Assembly (NCBI GenBank): GCA_000146855.1
Contig: GL405246.1
Coordinates: forward strand, 1,456,440-1,520,439
From: [Eubacterium] yurii subsp. margaretiae ATCC 43715
GTDB taxonomy: Bacteria > Bacillota > Clostridia > Peptostreptococcales > Filifactoraceae
Length of the DNA stretch: 64,000 nucleotides
Reading direction: 5' to 3'
The notes under the pieces are model-generated. The model saw nothing but the letters and a program-made list of their open reading frames with translations. It did no database searches and was not told where the DNA came from. The stretch's first letter is position 1. Each line of letters starts with the position of its first letter. The position numbers were made by a program, and so were the translations under genes. Shown one piece after another: positions 36,450-45,779 of the stretch.

Positions 36450-37784
36450 TTATTTATACAAATAGTATTTTTTCGTATTTTCTCTAAAGCTATCTGCTTG
36501 ATTTCTATACATACTTTCTATTTCAATAGCAGATTTTTTAGCATCTATAGCCTGAGCAAATGCCTTGTTTCCTGTAATTTTGTAAAACATACTCGGTTTT
36601 CCGTTTTTTTCATAGAGATTTGTAACAAGTTTTTTCTGCTCGTTTGCAGTAGCTATTATATAATATCCTGTTTTTCCGGGGTTAAATAAGTGATAGTCAT
36701 ACACGTCCAATCTTACCCCTCCACTTTGCCCCTTTGTCTGAGCGACAAAGTTTACACCGGGAAGATTATAAGAATTAAGTCTTTGGGCAAGAAGACTTGA
36801 ATTTATGTCCTTGCCTCCTGACCAATTGAAAAAGTCACTCATGCCTATACCCATATTTTCTGAAGAACCTGTAGCCATATATCCAAATGCCGATTTGATA
36901 TCAGGTATATATGGTGAAGTCTGTTTGAATCTAAGCCCTGTATCTTGCCATATCATATCTCTTGAATAATTTTTCATTGGAATAACAACAAGATTTACCC
37001 CTATATTTCTATTGAAGTATCTTGCCAGCTCTCCGGCAGTCATCCCATGAGCCATAGGCATATTATCTATTCCTACAAATGACTTTGCTACATCTTCGAG
37101 CATAAAACCTTCTACATACTTACACGAAACAGGATTCGGTCTGTCCAAGACTACAAAGGTCTTATTGTATTTTTTACAAGCTTCCATTGATTTGTACATA
37201 GTTGAGATATATGTGTAGGTTCTTGCTCCGATATCCTGTAAATCAAAGAGCATTACATCTATATTTGCAAGCATAGCCTTAGAAGGCTCTCTTGTATCTC
37301 CATAAAGCGAATATACAGGTAGACCTGTCGATACATCTTTACGAGTGCTCACATAGTCACCGGCTTTGATGTTGCCGTCAATACCATGTTCAGGTGCATA
37401 TAGCGATGTAAGTTTTGTATTTTTATAATTATATAGCACATCTTTGAGATTTTGTCCGTTGGAATTTACGCTTGTCTGATTTACAATAGCTCCAACTCTC
37501 TTGCCATCTATAAGATACCTATACTCGTCATTAAGTATCTGCTCATCACCAAGCACTACTCTTTGACTGTATAGATTTTGACCTTGAGATTCTGATTGAA
37601 TATCATTTGAAACTTTCTCCTTAGACTGACTTTCAAAAGGATTTTCAAATGAAATTTCAAAAGGATTCTCATTTACATACTGAGCAATATACTTATCCAA
37701 GATGTCAAAGCTCTCAGCATGAGAAAAAATACTACTTTCCCTAATAAAAATAAGCATAATAATTACTAAAAATATCTTTTTCAT
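36450..37784 (-). CDS. NamZ-family exo-beta-N-acetylmuramidase (DUF1343)
   Basis: Secreted peptidoglycan-recycling enzyme of the DUF1343/YbbC type, 444 residues. It has a signal peptide (about residues 1-24, hydrophobic MKKIFLVIIMLIFI). Family motifs are VGAIVNQTSVNSNG, SLYAPEHGIDG, FDLQDIGARTYTYISTM, VLDRPNP and ATGSSENMGIGMSD. Family members release N-acetylmuramic acid from peptidoglycan ends. Residues about 25-90 form a variable Gln/Ser-rich linker. It is the first gene of a tight minus-strand run with the CobQ-like and DEAD-box genes. Confidence 0.87.
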   Translation of the reverse strand: MKKIFLVIIMLIFIRESSIFSHAESFDILDKYIAQYVNENPFEISFENPFESQSKEKVSNDIQSESQGQNLYSQRVVLGDEQILNDEYRYLIDGKRVGAIVNQTSVNSNGQNLKDVLYNYKNTKLTSLYAPEHGIDGNIKAGDYVSTRKDVSTGLPVYSLYGDTREPSKAMLANIDVMLFDLQDIGARTYTYISTMYKSMEACKKYNKTFVVLDRPNPVSCKYVEGFMLEDVAKSFVGIDNMPMAHGMTAGELARYFNRNIGVNLVVIPMKNYSRDMIWQDTGLRFKQTSPYIPDIKSAFGYMATGSSENMGIGMSDFFNWSGGKDINSSLLAQRLNSYNLPGVNFVAQTKGQSGGVRLDVYDYHLFNPGKTGYYIIATANEQKKLVTNLYEKNGKPSMFYKITGNKAFAQAIDAKKSAIEIESMYRNQADSFRENTKKYYLYK

Positions 37785-38044
37785 AATTTTCTCCGATTTT
37801 AATAATAAGTATTAATTTTGTTGTTTCATTATATCATTTTTTCACACTTATAATCAACACCATAAAAATATTTCAAATTGTTTAGACATTTGAAAATTCA
37901 ATGAAATTGAAGAAGATACTGATATATTAAATATTTTTGACAAATTTAACACTCTACGTAATTATTTGTAACAATGTTTATCTATTTAATATTTTGGATA
38001 TTATAAGTTAAGTATCAGCTTTGAATTATAACAGGAGGATGGAG

Positions 38045-38587
38045 ATGGGCTTATACGAATATTCTATAAAAGACGGCAAAGGTAATGATGTACCGTTGTC
38101 TGATTATAAAGGAAAGGTACTATTAATAGTAAACAGTGCTACAACTTGTGGCTTTACTCCACAATACAATGAATTACAGGAAATATACAGTAAATATAAC
38201 TCACAGGGTTTTGAAATTATAGATATACCATGCAATCAATTTGGAGGTCAAGCTCCAGGTACAGATGAAGAGATAGCAGGATTTTGCTCTCTTAAATTCG
38301 GTACTACCTTCCCACAGATGCAAAAATCAGATGTTAATGGCGAAAACGAACTGCCTCTATACGGCTTTCTAAAATCACAAAAAGGCTTTGAAGGATTGGG
38401 TAAAGGAGCTAAAGCTATTGCTCTTACAGCGTTTTTAAAGACGAAATATCCAAATTTTAAAACAAGCCCTGATATAAAATGGAATTTCACTAAGTTTTTA
38501 ATAGATAGAGAAGGTAATGTTATAGAAAGATTTGAACCTACTGCAGATATGAAAATGATTGATGAAGAAATTCAAAAACTGCTTTAA
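38045..38587 (+). CDS. Glutathione peroxidase homologue (cysteine type)
   Basis: Thioredoxin-fold peroxidase of 180 residues. The catalytic motif is NSATTCGFTPQYNELQ, with TGT coding cysteine where selenocysteine can occur, so this copy is not a selenoprotein. IPCNQFGGQAPG (Gln) and WNFTKFLIDREG (Trp, Asn) complete the tetrad. Bacterial members usually take electrons from thioredoxin, and a thioredoxin reductase-like gene follows 150 bases later. The ATG at 38045 is chosen for its spacing to AGGAGG. Confidence 0.93.
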   Translation: MGLYEYSIKDGKGNDVPLSDYKGKVLLIVNSATTCGFTPQYNELQEIYSKYNSQGFEIIDIPCNQFGGQAPGTDEEIAGFCSLKFGTTFPQMQKSDVNGENELPLYGFLKSQKGFEGLGKGAKAIALTAFLKTKYPNFKTSPDIKWNFTKFLIDREGNVIERFEPTADMKMIDEEIQKLL

Positions 38588-38738
38588 TTATTAGCCTTTT
38601 AAAATTAGGATAAATTTAATTAAGATAGCTGATTAAACAGTTAGACTTAAAAATGAATTTTACTTTTTTCATAACTTATTACTATTGAATTTATTAATCA
38701 TAAACAATTTTTATTATATTATTGTCTTTGGAGAAAAA

Positions 38739-39674
38739 ATGGAAAATTATGATGTTATAATTATAGGAGGAGGTCCTGCCGGACTTACTGCCGCAATATA
38801 TGCCTCAAGAGCAAGACTTAGTACTCTAATTATAGAAAAAGAATCATTTGGAGGCCAAATAGTATCTACCGATGGTATAGAAAACTACCCGGGAATAATT
38901 GAAGGTGATACAGGTACAACCTTAGTGGAGAGAATGAGAAAACAGGCGGAATCTTTTGGTACAAAATTTCTTCGTTCTGAGGTTGTAGATTTTGACTTTT
39001 CACAAAAGATAAAAACTGTAAAGACAAAGGATGAAACTTTCTCAGCAAAAGGCGTGATTTTATCAGTAGGAGCAAGTCACAGAAAGCTTGAAGTTAAAGG
39101 TGAGGATGAATTTGCCGGTGCCGGAGTATCTTACTGTGCTACTTGTGACGGAGCATTTTTCAAAGACATAGAAGTCTTTGTAGTCGGTGGAGGAGATACC
39201 GCTTTTCAAGAAGCACTTTTTTTGACAAAGTATGCTTCGAAAGTCACTATTATTCATAGAAGAGATAGCTTTAGAGCTACTAAAATATTACAAGACAAAG
39301 TCGAACAAAATGAAAAGATATCTTTCTTGCTTAACAGTAAAATCAAGGAAATAAAAGGCGATGGATTAGTCGGCTCAATTACTGTAGAAAATGTGATAAC
39401 TGGAGAAGAAACACAGTTTTTCCCAAATAATGCTTTCAACACATTTGGTATCTTCGTCTTTGCAGGAAATATCCCAAATACAAAGTTATTTGAAAAACAG
39501 ATAGAATTAAATCCTCAAGGATATTTTATTGTAGGGAAGGATATGAAAGTCATGGATGGAGTCTATGCAGCAGGAGATTGCATAGAAAAAGAATTTAGAC
39601 AGGTAGTAACTGCAACATCAGACGGGGCTATAGCAGCTTTGGAATTGGAAAAATATATAGAGTTTGAATTTTAA
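38739..39674 (+). CDS. Thioredoxin reductase-like flavoprotein
   Basis: NAD(P)H-dependent FAD protein of 311 residues that passes electrons to a thioredoxin. FAD motif GGGPAGLTAAIYASRA, redox pair CATC in SYCATCDGAFF, NADPH-type motif VVGGGDTAFQEALF and the C-terminal DGVYAAGDCIEKEFRQVVTA are all present. It follows the peroxidase gene and may supply it with electrons. It could serve an alternative thioredoxin. TTTGGAG lies before the ATG at 38739. Confidence 0.92.
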   Translation: MENYDVIIIGGGPAGLTAAIYASRARLSTLIIEKESFGGQIVSTDGIENYPGIIEGDTGTTLVERMRKQAESFGTKFLRSEVVDFDFSQKIKTVKTKDETFSAKGVILSVGASHRKLEVKGEDEFAGAGVSYCATCDGAFFKDIEVFVVGGGDTAFQEALFLTKYASKVTIIHRRDSFRATKILQDKVEQNEKISFLLNSKIKEIKGDGLVGSITVENVITGEETQFFPNNAFNTFGIFVFAGNIPNTKLFEKQIELNPQGYFIVGKDMKVMDGVYAAGDCIEKEFRQVVTATSDGAIAALELEKYIEFEF

Positions 39675-39754
39675 TATTTAAGGCTTTTTGCGAAAATATA
39701 TTTTTTATCTTTGCAAATAGTCTTTTATTTTTATTCTTCATTTTTTCTCAATTA

Positions 39755-39783
39755 TTGATTATTAAATACTTGTATGTTATAAT
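39755..39783 (+). promoter_or_regulatory. Promoter of the SARP/TPR regulator
   Basis: TTGATT (39755-39760) and TATAAT (39778-39783) have a 17-base spacer. GGGAGG lies further down, before the ATG at 39846. Confidence 0.7.
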
Positions 39784-39845
39784 TTGACAAATGAAAAGTT
39801 AATAGATTATGAAATTATTATGAATTTCAAAGGGAGGTGATTTTT

Positions 39846-42800
39846 ATGAGTACAATCAAAGTAAAATTATTCGGTACACCCTTAGTTACTAAAGATAATG
39901 TAGAAGTTCTTTTTCCATACAGTAAGGTCAAGGCACTTTTTTATTATCTTGTTATAAATAAGAGAGCCAGTCGTGATGAGCTTTGCGGACTTTTGTGGTG
40001 CGACGATAAGGATGACATTGCCAAGAAAAACCTCAGAAATGCCATATATAAGATAAAAAAATCTTTCGATGAAGACATAGTAATATCACCGGACAAGTCC
40101 ATGGTAATTTTAAATCCTGATATGGATATTACATCAGATACAGTTTTGTTTGACGAAGATGACGTTAATATATTTGAAGTCTATAGTGGTGATTTTTTGC
40201 AAGGATTTTTTGTAAAAGATTCTCAAGAGTTTGAAGACTGGATGAGAATGATAAGAGAAAATTACAAAGAAAATTTTGTAAGAAAGATATATAGCCAAAT
40301 CCATTTTGACCTACAAAACAAAGATGTATCAAATATTGAGATGTACTGTAAGAAACTGATTGAAGTAAATGAGTTTGACGAAAAAGCTTACAGAACATTG
40401 ATGAAGTTTTATAAGTCAAATAAAAACTACAAAAATGCAATTAACATATATAATAAGCTCTCTTCTGTCCTATCCAAGGAGCTTGGTATTAAACCTGATA
40501 AAAAGACAAGATTGATTTTCAACGATATACTTGACTGCGTCAACGATTCTTCTTACAATAATAATCAATCTTCAAAGGAGTTCTTCTTTGGTAGAGAAAA
40601 CGAACTTCGTCTATTGGAACAAAACTTTGAAAAATTTACCAAAGGCAAGGAGTCAAAGTCTGTAATAATATCTGGAGAGGCAGGTATAGGCAAATCAAGA
40701 CTAAAAGATGAGTTTTTGAGCAGAATAAATACAGATGATATACTTATATTTCAAACTAACTGCTATATTGGAGAGAAGAAATTCTTTTTAAAACCTTGGA
40801 ATACAGTTATATCTCAGATATATGAGACCTTATTAAGTGATAAGATAAGCATCCCGCCTCTATGGGAAAATATACTTTCGTCTGTATTTCCTGATTACAA
40901 TAAAAACGAAGGTATCAACTACACAAGTTTGATAGAAAATCTTGAAAATCTTAAATATGACATGATTGGTGATGTTATTTGCAACATATTTGACAAAATA
41001 TCTGTCAATAAAAAGATAATTCTAATATTTGAAGACTTGCAATATGCTGACTCTATGAGTGTATCACTACTAAATACTGTTTCTCTCCATCAAAAAAAAT
41101 CAGATCTTATTTTCATTGCGACTTATAGAAACGAATATGACCAATACGTTGAAAATCTAATAACTTCGTTGAAACTATACGATAAACTCCTGCATATTGA
41201 GTTAAAAAGGTTTTCCAAAGATGAGGCTGACAGTTTTATCAAAAATGCTCATCCAAAATATCAAGCTAATAGAAAAATACTTGATAAGATATACGTTGAA
41301 ACAGAGGGAAATACTTTTTTCCTAACTGAATATATTAATATTCTAAAGTCAAATGGAAATATAAATATAATGTCATCAAAGATGCAGGACGTAATAAAGA
41401 GCAAGTTTTTATACCTATCTGAAGAAAGCAACAAGATATTAAATATTACCTCCTTATTTTTTGATGAGGCACCATTAAAAATCCTAAGTGACCTTACAGG
41501 ATTTAACGAATTATATATTCTTGACATAGTTGAAGAACTTGAAAAAAAATATATTCTTAAGGAAATCAAAGATTTAGAAAATATCAGCTTTAAGTTTACT
41601 CACCAAAAACTGAGAGAATTCGTCTATATGAAACAGTCTGAGGGCAGAAAAAAATTACTCCATAACAAAATAGGAAATTTACTTGAAAGTTATCTAAAAA
41701 ATACTCCGGTAGATACAGCACTTTATCATAAATTAATCTATCACTATAAAAATGCGGAGAATGAAGCCAAGGCACTCAAATACCAGATAAAAGTATTAAA
41801 TTCCTATTTGAATTTTTCTCATGAGCTCTTCCCAATCCTTACTCCAACTGGACATGAAGATTATAAGTTCACCTACTTCAATAAGCAAGAAACTCTCTCT
41901 AACTTTAAAGAAGTGGAAAATATGCTCAAAATTGCCAAGAAAAAAGAAGGCGCTACACAGGAGATAATCAAGTTGGAGATAGCTTATCTTCACTTAAAGG
42001 GCAGATATCTTATACGAGAAGGAGACTATGAGACAGGTACGAAACTGATACAAGATGTGATATCAAAGGCTATTGATATAGATTACAAAGACTATACACT
42101 TGAAGGCTATAAACAGATGATATTTTACTATATTCAAACTTATCAAAAAGATTTGATGATTAAATATATAGAGCTTGGCATAGACCTTGCACTTGACCTG
42201 AACTACCATAAGGAAGTTGGTATTTTGCTAAGGTTAAAAGGTCTTTATAAGATAATGTGCGAAAAATATGATGAGGCTGAAAAGTTGCTCAATGAATCTA
42301 TTAACACATTTAATATCACAAAGCAGGTTGCTGAAAAATACTCACTTAACATTGCAGCTGCATATAACTATATCGGTGAGATAAGAAGATTTGAAATGAA
42401 GTTTGAAGATGCAATTAACTTTTACGAAAAGGCTATAAATATATGTGAAAGCAAAAACTCGCTTATATCCCTTGCAGTATTCAGTATAAATGCAGGACAA
42501 GCCGCTTTTGACATGGGCGATTATGAGAAAGCTAAGGATTATTTTGAAAAAGCAGACGAGCTTTATACGAAGGTTGACTCTATATGGAGAAGATCAGTCG
42601 AAGAAGCCTTTATGTCACTTATACTTTGCAAGGAAGGTAATTACGCTGAGGCACTTAAGTATCTTAAAAATGCCGTAACTCATTCAAATAAGATTAAAAA
42701 TCCTCATGAAATCGGAATAGTATACAGAGTAAAAGCCGAAATAAGTGTTGCAATGCTCAAAAATGAGGCCATAAATAAGGTTTTTTCAAAATATTTAAAA

Positions 42801-42899
42801 AATAAACCACAATATTATTGTAATCAGGCCATAAATAATCTCACTAAATCCAACGACGCATACGAGATAGAAATAATAAATAATTTGAATATTTCTTAA
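39846..42899 (+). CDS. Large SARP-type regulator: wHTH, BTAD, AAA ATPase, TPR repeats
   Basis: Regulator of 1017 residues. Residues 1-95 form an OmpR-like winged helix, 100-230 a BTAD domain (FEDWMRMIRENY, ELGIKPDKKTRLIF) and about 245-560 an AAA/STAND ATPase. The ATPase has Walker A GEAGIGKS (277-284) and Walker B IILIFEDLQYAD. TPR-like helical repeats follow to the end (YEKAINICESKNS, YEKAKDYFEKAD). It resembles transcriptional activators that sense a ligand or partner protein. Its stop lies 15 bases before the IS30 left end. No obvious target operon is adjacent on the plus strand, so the regulon is unknown. A GTG 9 bases upstream is rejected in favour of the better spaced ATG. Confidence 0.85.
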   Translation: MSTIKVKLFGTPLVTKDNVEVLFPYSKVKALFYYLVINKRASRDELCGLLWCDDKDDIAKKNLRNAIYKIKKSFDEDIVISPDKSMVILNPDMDITSDTVLFDEDDVNIFEVYSGDFLQGFFVKDSQEFEDWMRMIRENYKENFVRKIYSQIHFDLQNKDVSNIEMYCKKLIEVNEFDEKAYRTLMKFYKSNKNYKNAINIYNKLSSVLSKELGIKPDKKTRLIFNDILDCVNDSSYNNNQSSKEFFFGRENELRLLEQNFEKFTKGKESKSVIISGEAGIGKSRLKDEFLSRINTDDILIFQTNCYIGEKKFFLKPWNTVISQIYETLLSDKISIPPLWENILSSVFPDYNKNEGINYTSLIENLENLKYDMIGDVICNIFDKISVNKKIILIFEDLQYADSMSVSLLNTVSLHQKKSDLIFIATYRNEYDQYVENLITSLKLYDKLLHIELKRFSKDEADSFIKNAHPKYQANRKILDKIYVETEGNTFFLTEYINILKSNGNINIMSSKMQDVIKSKFLYLSEESNKILNITSLFFDEAPLKILSDLTGFNELYILDIVEELEKKYILKEIKDLENISFKFTHQKLREFVYMKQSEGRKKLLHNKIGNLLESYLKNTPVDTALYHKLIYHYKNAENEAKALKYQIKVLNSYLNFSHELFPILTPTGHEDYKFTYFNKQETLSNFKEVENMLKIAKKKEGATQEIIKLEIAYLHLKGRYLIREGDYETGTKLIQDVISKAIDIDYKDYTLEGYKQMIFYYIQTYQKDLMIKYIELGIDLALDLNYHKEVGILLRLKGLYKIMCEKYDEAEKLLNESINTFNITKQVAEKYSLNIAAAYNYIGEIRRFEMKFEDAINFYEKAINICESKNSLISLAVFSINAGQAAFDMGDYEKAKDYFEKADELYTKVDSIWRRSVEEAFMSLILCKEGNYAEALKYLKNAVTHSNKIKNPHEIGIVYRVKAEISVAMLKNEAINKVFSKYLKNKPQYYCNQAINNLTKSNDAYEIEIINNLNIS

Positions 42900-42914
42900 G
42901 AGTTTTAAAATGAT

Positions 42915-44018
42915 AGATTGTCAAGTTAAGTGCAACACTTTTTTAAATTACTCAAAAAACTTACTTAAAACTTCTAATGGAGTTTTATAACCTAATCTCT
43001 TTCTTGGTCTGTTGTTAATCATATCAACAAACTCTTTTAGAGATTCATCAGTAATGTTTTTAAATGAACTGCCTTTAGGGAAAAATTGTCTAAGTAGTCC
43101 ATTTGTGTTTTCATTTGTACCTCTTTGCCACGGTGAGTATGGATCACAAAAGTATACATCCATACCTGTATTTTGCTTTATGTATTCATGCATAGCAAAC
43201 TCTTTACCATTGTCTACAGTAAAGCTCTTTTTGAGTTCATCAGGTATAGTTTCAAAAGCTTGTATGGTTTTATTACTAAACTCCGTGTCTGTTTTAGTTT
43301 CTAACTTAAAAGCTACAAGAAAACCGGATTTTCTTTCTACATGAGTTCCAAGTAGACCTGTTTTCCTCATACCAAATACAGTATCACTTTCAAAGTGACC
43401 GAATCTGCTTCTGTTAGTACATCCACTTGGTCTTTGAGAAATATTAACAGTGTTAGGTATTTTACCTCTATTATCATTAGTAGATTTACGTTTTTTATGC
43501 TTATTCATAAATCTCATTATCTTCTTTATCTCTATAGGTAAAATACCTGAATGAACAGCTCTGTAGATAGTATTATAAGAAATACTGAAAGCTTGTTTTT
43601 CTAACTTCGCTCTACCTGATATTTGCTCAGGAGTCCATCTTAATTTAAGTCTTTGTATAACATAATTTCTAATTTCTTGATTATGCTTTAAGACAGCTTT
43701 TCTGCCACAGTTAGATTTTCTTTTAAGATACTTTTTTTGAGCATGATGAGCGGCATAAGAGCCGTTGGCATAAGAGTTACGTTTAAACTCACGAGAAATG
43801 GTGGAAGGCGAGCGACAGAGTATACGTGCTATAGCACGTATACTCATGCCTTGTTCCAACATAACTCTTGACTTTTCTCTTTCTTCTATGCTAAGATGAG
43901 TGTAATGACTCATAAAATATCAACTCCTTGTATTATTTGTTTGCAAACTCTATCATACAAGTTTTTATTTTCTGAGTCATTATTTTTTTATTAAGTGTTG
44001 CACTTATATTGTAAACCT
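42915..44018. mobile_element. IS30-family insertion sequence
   Basis: About 1.1 kb element holding one minus-strand transposase gene. Imperfect terminal inverted repeats share the core aagtgcaacactt (left end from 42915, right end to 44018). The element fits into the short gap between the stop of the plus-strand regulator gene and the stop of the minus-strand ABC gene, about 15 bases from each. A 35-base copy of its right end also occurs at 24971-25005. The target duplication is too short to call by eye. Confidence 0.9.
42948..43913 (-). CDS. IS30-family transposase
   Basis: DDE transposase of 321 residues. The N-terminal helix-turn-helix (SIRAIARILCRSPSTISREF) is typical of IS30. The catalytic triad can be placed at FESDTVFG (Asp), FTVDNGKEF (Asp) and RGTNENTNGLLRQFFPKG (Glu). 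The length matches complete family members and there is no frameshift, so it may be active. Confidence 0.96.
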   Translation of the reverse strand: MSHYTHLSIEEREKSRVMLEQGMSIRAIARILCRSPSTISREFKRNSYANGSYAAHHAQKKYLKRKSNCGRKAVLKHNQEIRNYVIQRLKLRWTPEQISGRAKLEKQAFSISYNTIYRAVHSGILPIEIKKIMRFMNKHKKRKSTNDNRGKIPNTVNISQRPSGCTNRSRFGHFESDTVFGMRKTGLLGTHVERKSGFLVAFKLETKTDTEFSNKTIQAFETIPDELKKSFTVDNGKEFAMHEYIKQNTGMDVYFCDPYSPWQRGTNENTNGLLRQFFPKGSSFKNITDESLKEFVDMINNRPRKRLGYKTPLEVLSKFFE

Positions 44019-44033
44019 AAAATTATTATATTC

Positions 44034-45779
44034 TTACAGCATTTTTACGCCATTATTTTTATTTTGCAACTCTACCATATTTTTATAAATCCCATTTAAA
44101 GCAATTAGTTCATTATGAGTTCCTTGTTCTGCAATATTACCTTCCTTGATTACAATAATACTATCGGCATCTCTAATAGTATTTAATCTATGGGCGATAA
44201 CTAATAATGTTTTATTCTTTACTAATTCACTGATTGCTCCCTGTATATAGCTTTCATTATCCACATCAACGCTTGCTGTTGCTTCGTCAAGAATTACAAT
44301 TGGAGCATCTTTTAATATGCAACGGGCAATAGAAATTCTTTGTTTTTCACCACCGGATAAAGTTGCTCCTCCTTCTCCAATCATTGTGTCAAATCCATCA
44401 GGAAGTGCCATAATAAAATCATAGCATCTTGCTTTTTTTGCAGCTTCTATAACTTCTTCTTTCGTTGCATTTTCTTTCCCCATGGCAATATTGTTAAAAA
44501 TCGTATCTTGAAATAAATAAACTCTCTGGAAAACCATACTGATTTCCGACATCAATTCAGATAGTGAAACATCCTTTATATTTACTCCTCTAATTAAAAT
44601 TTCACCGGAGTCTACATCCCAAAATCTTGCCAAAAGATTTGCTACTGTGGATTTGCCTCCTCCGGACTGTCCAACTAAAGCCGTCATTGTATTCTTATTC
44701 ATTTTGAAACTCATACCATGTAAGACCTCTTTTTCGCCATAGGAAAATTTAACATGATTAAAACAAATTTCAGGTTCTGAGGTATCAGATTTTGAAATAT
44801 GTTTTTTGCCTACATCTTGTAATTCAGCTTCATTTAACACTTCTTCAATGCGATCCAACGCAGCGTTCATTACAGTAAGCCTTGTAGCTTCTCCATAAAG
44901 TGTCTTTAAAGGACTGAATAAGTCAAACACAAACAAAATAAGCCCCAACATATACGGAAGTCCCAAAGCTCCTTGATAATTAAGATATAGAGCCACTGCT
45001 AAAATAAATGTAATACCAATTCCATAAATAATATTTAGACCGGTTGTCCATGGTATTATTTTATTTTCAAATTTTATAGATGTGTCCTTTGAAGATACAA
45101 AATTATCTGTGAGAGATTTAGAATTTTCACCTAAAAGGTTGTAACTTTTAATAACACTTATCCCCTCAGCAAATGATAAAACTGAATCGGTGAGTTTTTC
45201 ACTTTGTTCTTGTCTAATAGCCGCTTCCGATAAAGACATCTTATTCATGCTATTTGCAAGCAGTGTCGCAACCAATGTTACACACACCGCAATCAGTCCA
45301 ATTCTGTAATCTAAAATAAACATGAATATTGTTAGTACAAGCGTTGATAATACATAGCTCATCATATTGGCAATCGTACTCATGGAAACTTCTTCAATAA
45401 AAGCCATATCCGAGCTTAAAACTGAATTTATTTTTCCTAAATTACCTGCTGTAAAATATCCCATAGGGAGCTTTCTAAGATGATTGCCAAGCTCCATTCT
45501 TTTATCAGCAAAAATCATAAATCCGGCTGCACTTTGTAATTTATCGCTTAAGAAGTGAACCACAGCTTGTAATAAAACCACTAAAACAAGTCCTACTCCT
45601 ACATATAGAAAAGTTTTGGATGTATTAGTTTTTTCATAAAATCCAATCAAAACGGTAAATGCAATAAATATAGGCATTTTACTTAATATAGATTCAATAA
45701 AGGCAAATATAAATGCGGACTTTATTCTATTTTTGTATTTACCTGATAAATTTAAAATTCTTGAAATTAATCTAAACAT
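44034..45779 (-). CDS. ABC half-transporter (YbtQ/IrtB-like), second subunit
   Basis: Exporter-fold half transporter of 581 residues: six N-terminal membrane segments (about 15-310), then one ATPase domain with GQSGGGKST, LSGGEKQRISIAR and IVILDEATASVD. It is paired with the next gene as a heterodimer. In cassettes with an ECF module and TetR regulator of this order, such pairs resemble siderophore-import half transporters (YbtPQ, equibactin-type). Import of a metallophore is an inference. Its stop lies 16 bases from the IS30 right end. Confidence 0.8.
   Translation of the reverse strand: MFRLISRILNLSGKYKNRIKSAFIFAFIESILSKMPIFIAFTVLIGFYEKTNTSKTFLYVGVGLVLVVLLQAVVHFLSDKLQSAAGFMIFADKRMELGNHLRKLPMGYFTAGNLGKINSVLSSDMAFIEEVSMSTIANMMSYVLSTLVLTIFMFILDYRIGLIAVCVTLVATLLANSMNKMSLSEAAIRQEQSEKLTDSVLSFAEGISVIKSYNLLGENSKSLTDNFVSSKDTSIKFENKIIPWTTGLNIIYGIGITFILAVALYLNYQGALGLPYMLGLILFVFDLFSPLKTLYGEATRLTVMNAALDRIEEVLNEAELQDVGKKHISKSDTSEPEICFNHVKFSYGEKEVLHGMSFKMNKNTMTALVGQSGGGKSTVANLLARFWDVDSGEILIRGVNIKDVSLSELMSEISMVFQRVYLFQDTIFNNIAMGKENATKEEVIEAAKKARCYDFIMALPDGFDTMIGEGGATLSGGEKQRISIARCILKDAPIVILDEATASVDVDNESYIQGAISELVKNKTLLVIAHRLNTIRDADSIIVIKEGNIAEQGTHNELIALNGIYKNMVELQNKNNGVKML

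Noticed and set aside
38045..38587. Selenocysteine-containing glutathione peroxidase
   Set aside because: The catalytic codon is TGT (Cys), not TGA.
39846..42899. Regulator truncated by the IS30 insertion
   Set aside because: The stop codon lies 15 bases before the IS end, so the element does not interrupt the frame.
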